DNA from: Pseudomonadota bacterium
Lineage (GTDB): Bacteria > Pseudomonadota > Gammaproteobacteria > Burkholderiales > Burkholderiaceae_C
DNA length: 34,041 nt
Assembly (NCBI GenBank): GCA_031119395.1
Contig: JAVHYA010000012.1
Coordinates: 29,543-63,583 of the forward strand
Direction of reading: 5' to 3'
The notes beneath the pieces are model-generated. The model worked only from the letters and a program-made list of their open reading frames with translations, did not search any database and was not told the origin of the DNA. The position numbers and the translations under genes were made by a program. Shown one piece after another: positions 32,838 to 34,041 of this stretch (positions within the stretch are counted from its first letter, which is position 1; every line of letters starts with the position of its first letter).

Positions 32838-32886
32838 CTGGCCGCGCCCGCCCGACGGGCGTTGCAGCCGCTTTTCCTTCGAATCC
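32822..32886 (+). repeat. Family 1 repeat copy R6, overlapping the end of mrpG
   Basis: Begins GCTATCGAATCGATAGCTGG, continues with CCGCGCCCG, has a hairpin CGCCCG-CCCGA-CGGGCG and ends TTGCAGCCGCTTTTCC. The first 16 bases are in frame with mrpG and provide its stop. The hairpin stem equals that of copy R5 while the loop differs. It could serve as the operon terminator. Confidence 0.8.
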
Positions 32887-33016
32887 CCCAAGCCCGGACG
32901 ACGCGGCGCGCGGCCGCGCCTCACGGGCTTCTACCCGGCGGTAGGTACCTTTGCCTTATGTTGCAGTGCAGCGCGTAGTTCGTTAACGTCTTGTAACTTC
33001 TACGCCTGACCTTGCC
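32887..33016. other. Gap upstream of the Bug-type binding protein
   Basis: These 130 bases are free of genes. A less GC-rich patch at about 32955-33005 (with GTTAACG and TTGTAACTT) is the likely promoter area. TTGCAG and TAACGT are spaced by 17 bases but match the consensus poorly. No ribosome binding site is clear before the ATG at 33017. Confidence 0.4.
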
Positions 33017-34033
33017 ATGATCGACAAACGCCGCCTGCTCCAATCCGCCGCTGCCGCCACGGCCGCCCTGTGCCTGCCCGCCTGGGCGCAGGACGCGGCC
33101 CGTGCCAACGCCCGTGCGGCAGCAGGCAGCGCCGCCTGGCCCACCAAGCCGCTGCGCATCCTGGTGGGCTTTCCCACCGGTTCGTCCCCCGACCTGGCGG
33201 CGCGCGCCGTCGCCGAGCCGCTCGCCAAGCTGCTGGGCCATCCCGTGGTGGTGGAGAACAAGCCCGGCGCGAGCGGCAACACCGCCGCGGACCTGGTCGC
33301 CAAGTCGCGCGACGACCACACCATCGGCGCGCTCATCAACGGCAACCTCACCATCGCGAAGCTGCTCAACAGCACCACGCCCTTCGACCCCGAGAAGGAC
33401 TTCGCGCCCGTGGGCCTGATCGGTACCGCGCCGCTGGTCCTCACGGTGTCGAACCAGGCGGTGGGCAGCACGCCCGCCGAATTGCTGCTGTGGGCCCGCA
33501 ACCTGGGCACCGAGGCCAAGTACGGCACCCCCGGCAACGGCACCGTCGGCCACCTGGGGATGGAGCTGCTGAAGATGCGCACCAGCATCCGCGCCACGCA
33601 CGTGCCCTTCAACGGCAACCCGCAGGTGATCGCCGCGATGCTGAAGAACGAGGTGCAGATCGCGCTGCTGCCGCCGGCCCTGGCGATGGCGCAGGTCAAG
33701 GCCGGCAAGCTCAAGGCCATCGGCGTCACCTCGCCCGACCGCAGCCCGCTGGTCAACGACCTGCCCACGCTGCGCGAGGCGGACGTGCGCGGTGCCGACC
33801 TGGAGATCTGGACCGCGCTGGCGGCTCCGGCCACGATGCCCGATGCCGCGGTCGACCGGCTCAACGCCGCGCTCGACCAGGTGCTGCGCGCCCCCGACGT
33901 GAGCCAGGCCCTGCTCAAGGCCGGCTGGCAGGCACGCGCCGGCTCGGCCGCCGCGCTGGCCAAGCGCATGCGCAGCGACACCACCACGCTGGGCGGCGTG
34001 ATCCTGATGCGGGGGATCAAGGAAGCGGCCTGA
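33017..34033 (+). CDS. Bug/TctC family tripartite tricarboxylate transporter substrate-binding protein
   Basis: A 338-residue periplasmic binding protein of the Bug (TctC) family, which is greatly expanded in Burkholderiales. The N-terminal DKRRLLQSAAAATAALCLPA is an export signal with a twin Arg at residues 5-6; Tat or Sec export are both possible. The mature part starts near WPTKPLRILVGFPTGSSPDLAAR and has the family's VVENKPGASGNTAADLVAKS and YGTPGNGTVGHLG motifs, which form the ligand pocket for carboxylates. No TctA or TctB membrane partner is next to it, as is common for Bug proteins. The ligand is unknown. Confidence 0.9.
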   Translation: MIDKRRLLQSAAAATAALCLPAWAQDAARANARAAAGSAAWPTKPLRILVGFPTGSSPDLAARAVAEPLAKLLGHPVVVENKPGASGNTAADLVAKSRDDHTIGALINGNLTIAKLLNSTTPFDPEKDFAPVGLIGTAPLVLTVSNQAVGSTPAELLLWARNLGTEAKYGTPGNGTVGHLGMELLKMRTSIRATHVPFNGNPQVIAAMLKNEVQIALLPPALAMAQVKAGKLKAIGVTSPDRSPLVNDLPTLREADVRGADLEIWTALAAPATMPDAAVDRLNAALDQVLRAPDVSQALLKAGWQARAGSAAALAKRMRSDTTTLGGVILMRGIKEAA

Positions 34034-34041
34034 GCCCGCGG

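Noticed and set aside
32955-33005. Strong promoter for the Bug-type gene
   Set aside because: The TTGCAG/TAACGT pair has good spacing but a poor -10; kept only as a comment on the gap.

Overview
The window looks like ordinary chromosome from a GC-rich betaproteobacterium of the Burkholderiales, most likely Comamonadaceae (Variovorax/Acidovorax-like). This rests on three things: a tmRNA with the tag ANDERFALAA, a fused AroA-cytidylate kinase gene, and short dispersed repeats of a kind I associate with this family. No rRNA, tRNA, IS element, phage or CRISPR array is visible, and no gene-free stretch exceeds 300 bases.

Layout: everything from 35 to 10086 is on the minus strand and everything from 10313 to 34033 is on the plus strand, so 10087-10312 is a divergent promoter region. 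In transcription order (right to left) the minus half holds an OmpA-family lipoprotein-like/peptidoglycan-binding protein, ubiG-gph (ATGA overlap), ssrA (tmRNA) with its own terminator, a methyltransferase with a regulatory domain, gamma-glutamyltransferase, the pseudouridine synthase RsuA, a beta-propeller protein overlapping a polysaccharide deacetylase, and a fatty-acid-hydroxylase-superfamily membrane enzyme.

The plus half begins with a compact housekeeping cluster: gyrA, a DUF2059 secreted protein, serC, pheA (chorismate mutase-prephenate dehydratase), tyrA, aroA-cmk, rpsA, ihfB, lapA and lapB. It links DNA topology, serine and aromatic amino acid synthesis, CMP phosphorylation, ribosomal protein S1 and LPS assembly control, with start/stop overlaps at several joints. 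Then come a small secreted helix-hairpin-helix protein, a TRAP transporter (dctP-dctQ-dctM) behind a candidate sigma-54 promoter, crcB (fluoride channel), a six-gene group 2 Mrp/Pha-type cation/proton antiporter operon (A with fused B, C, D, E, F, G) and a Bug/TctC-type binding protein.

The most unusual thing I see is a family of about 65-bp repeats with six copies. Three lie partly or wholly between genes (1070, 26433, 32822) and three lie inside genes (polysaccharide deacetylase, rsuA, aroA). In the deacetylase and in AroA the repeat is read in the same frame and gives related 21-residue peptides; in the deacetylase this peptide forms the signal-peptide core. A second repeat family sits in the gaps before tyrA and mrpC, upstream of ggt, and probably at the left window edge. 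I do not see a new defence or mobile system here.
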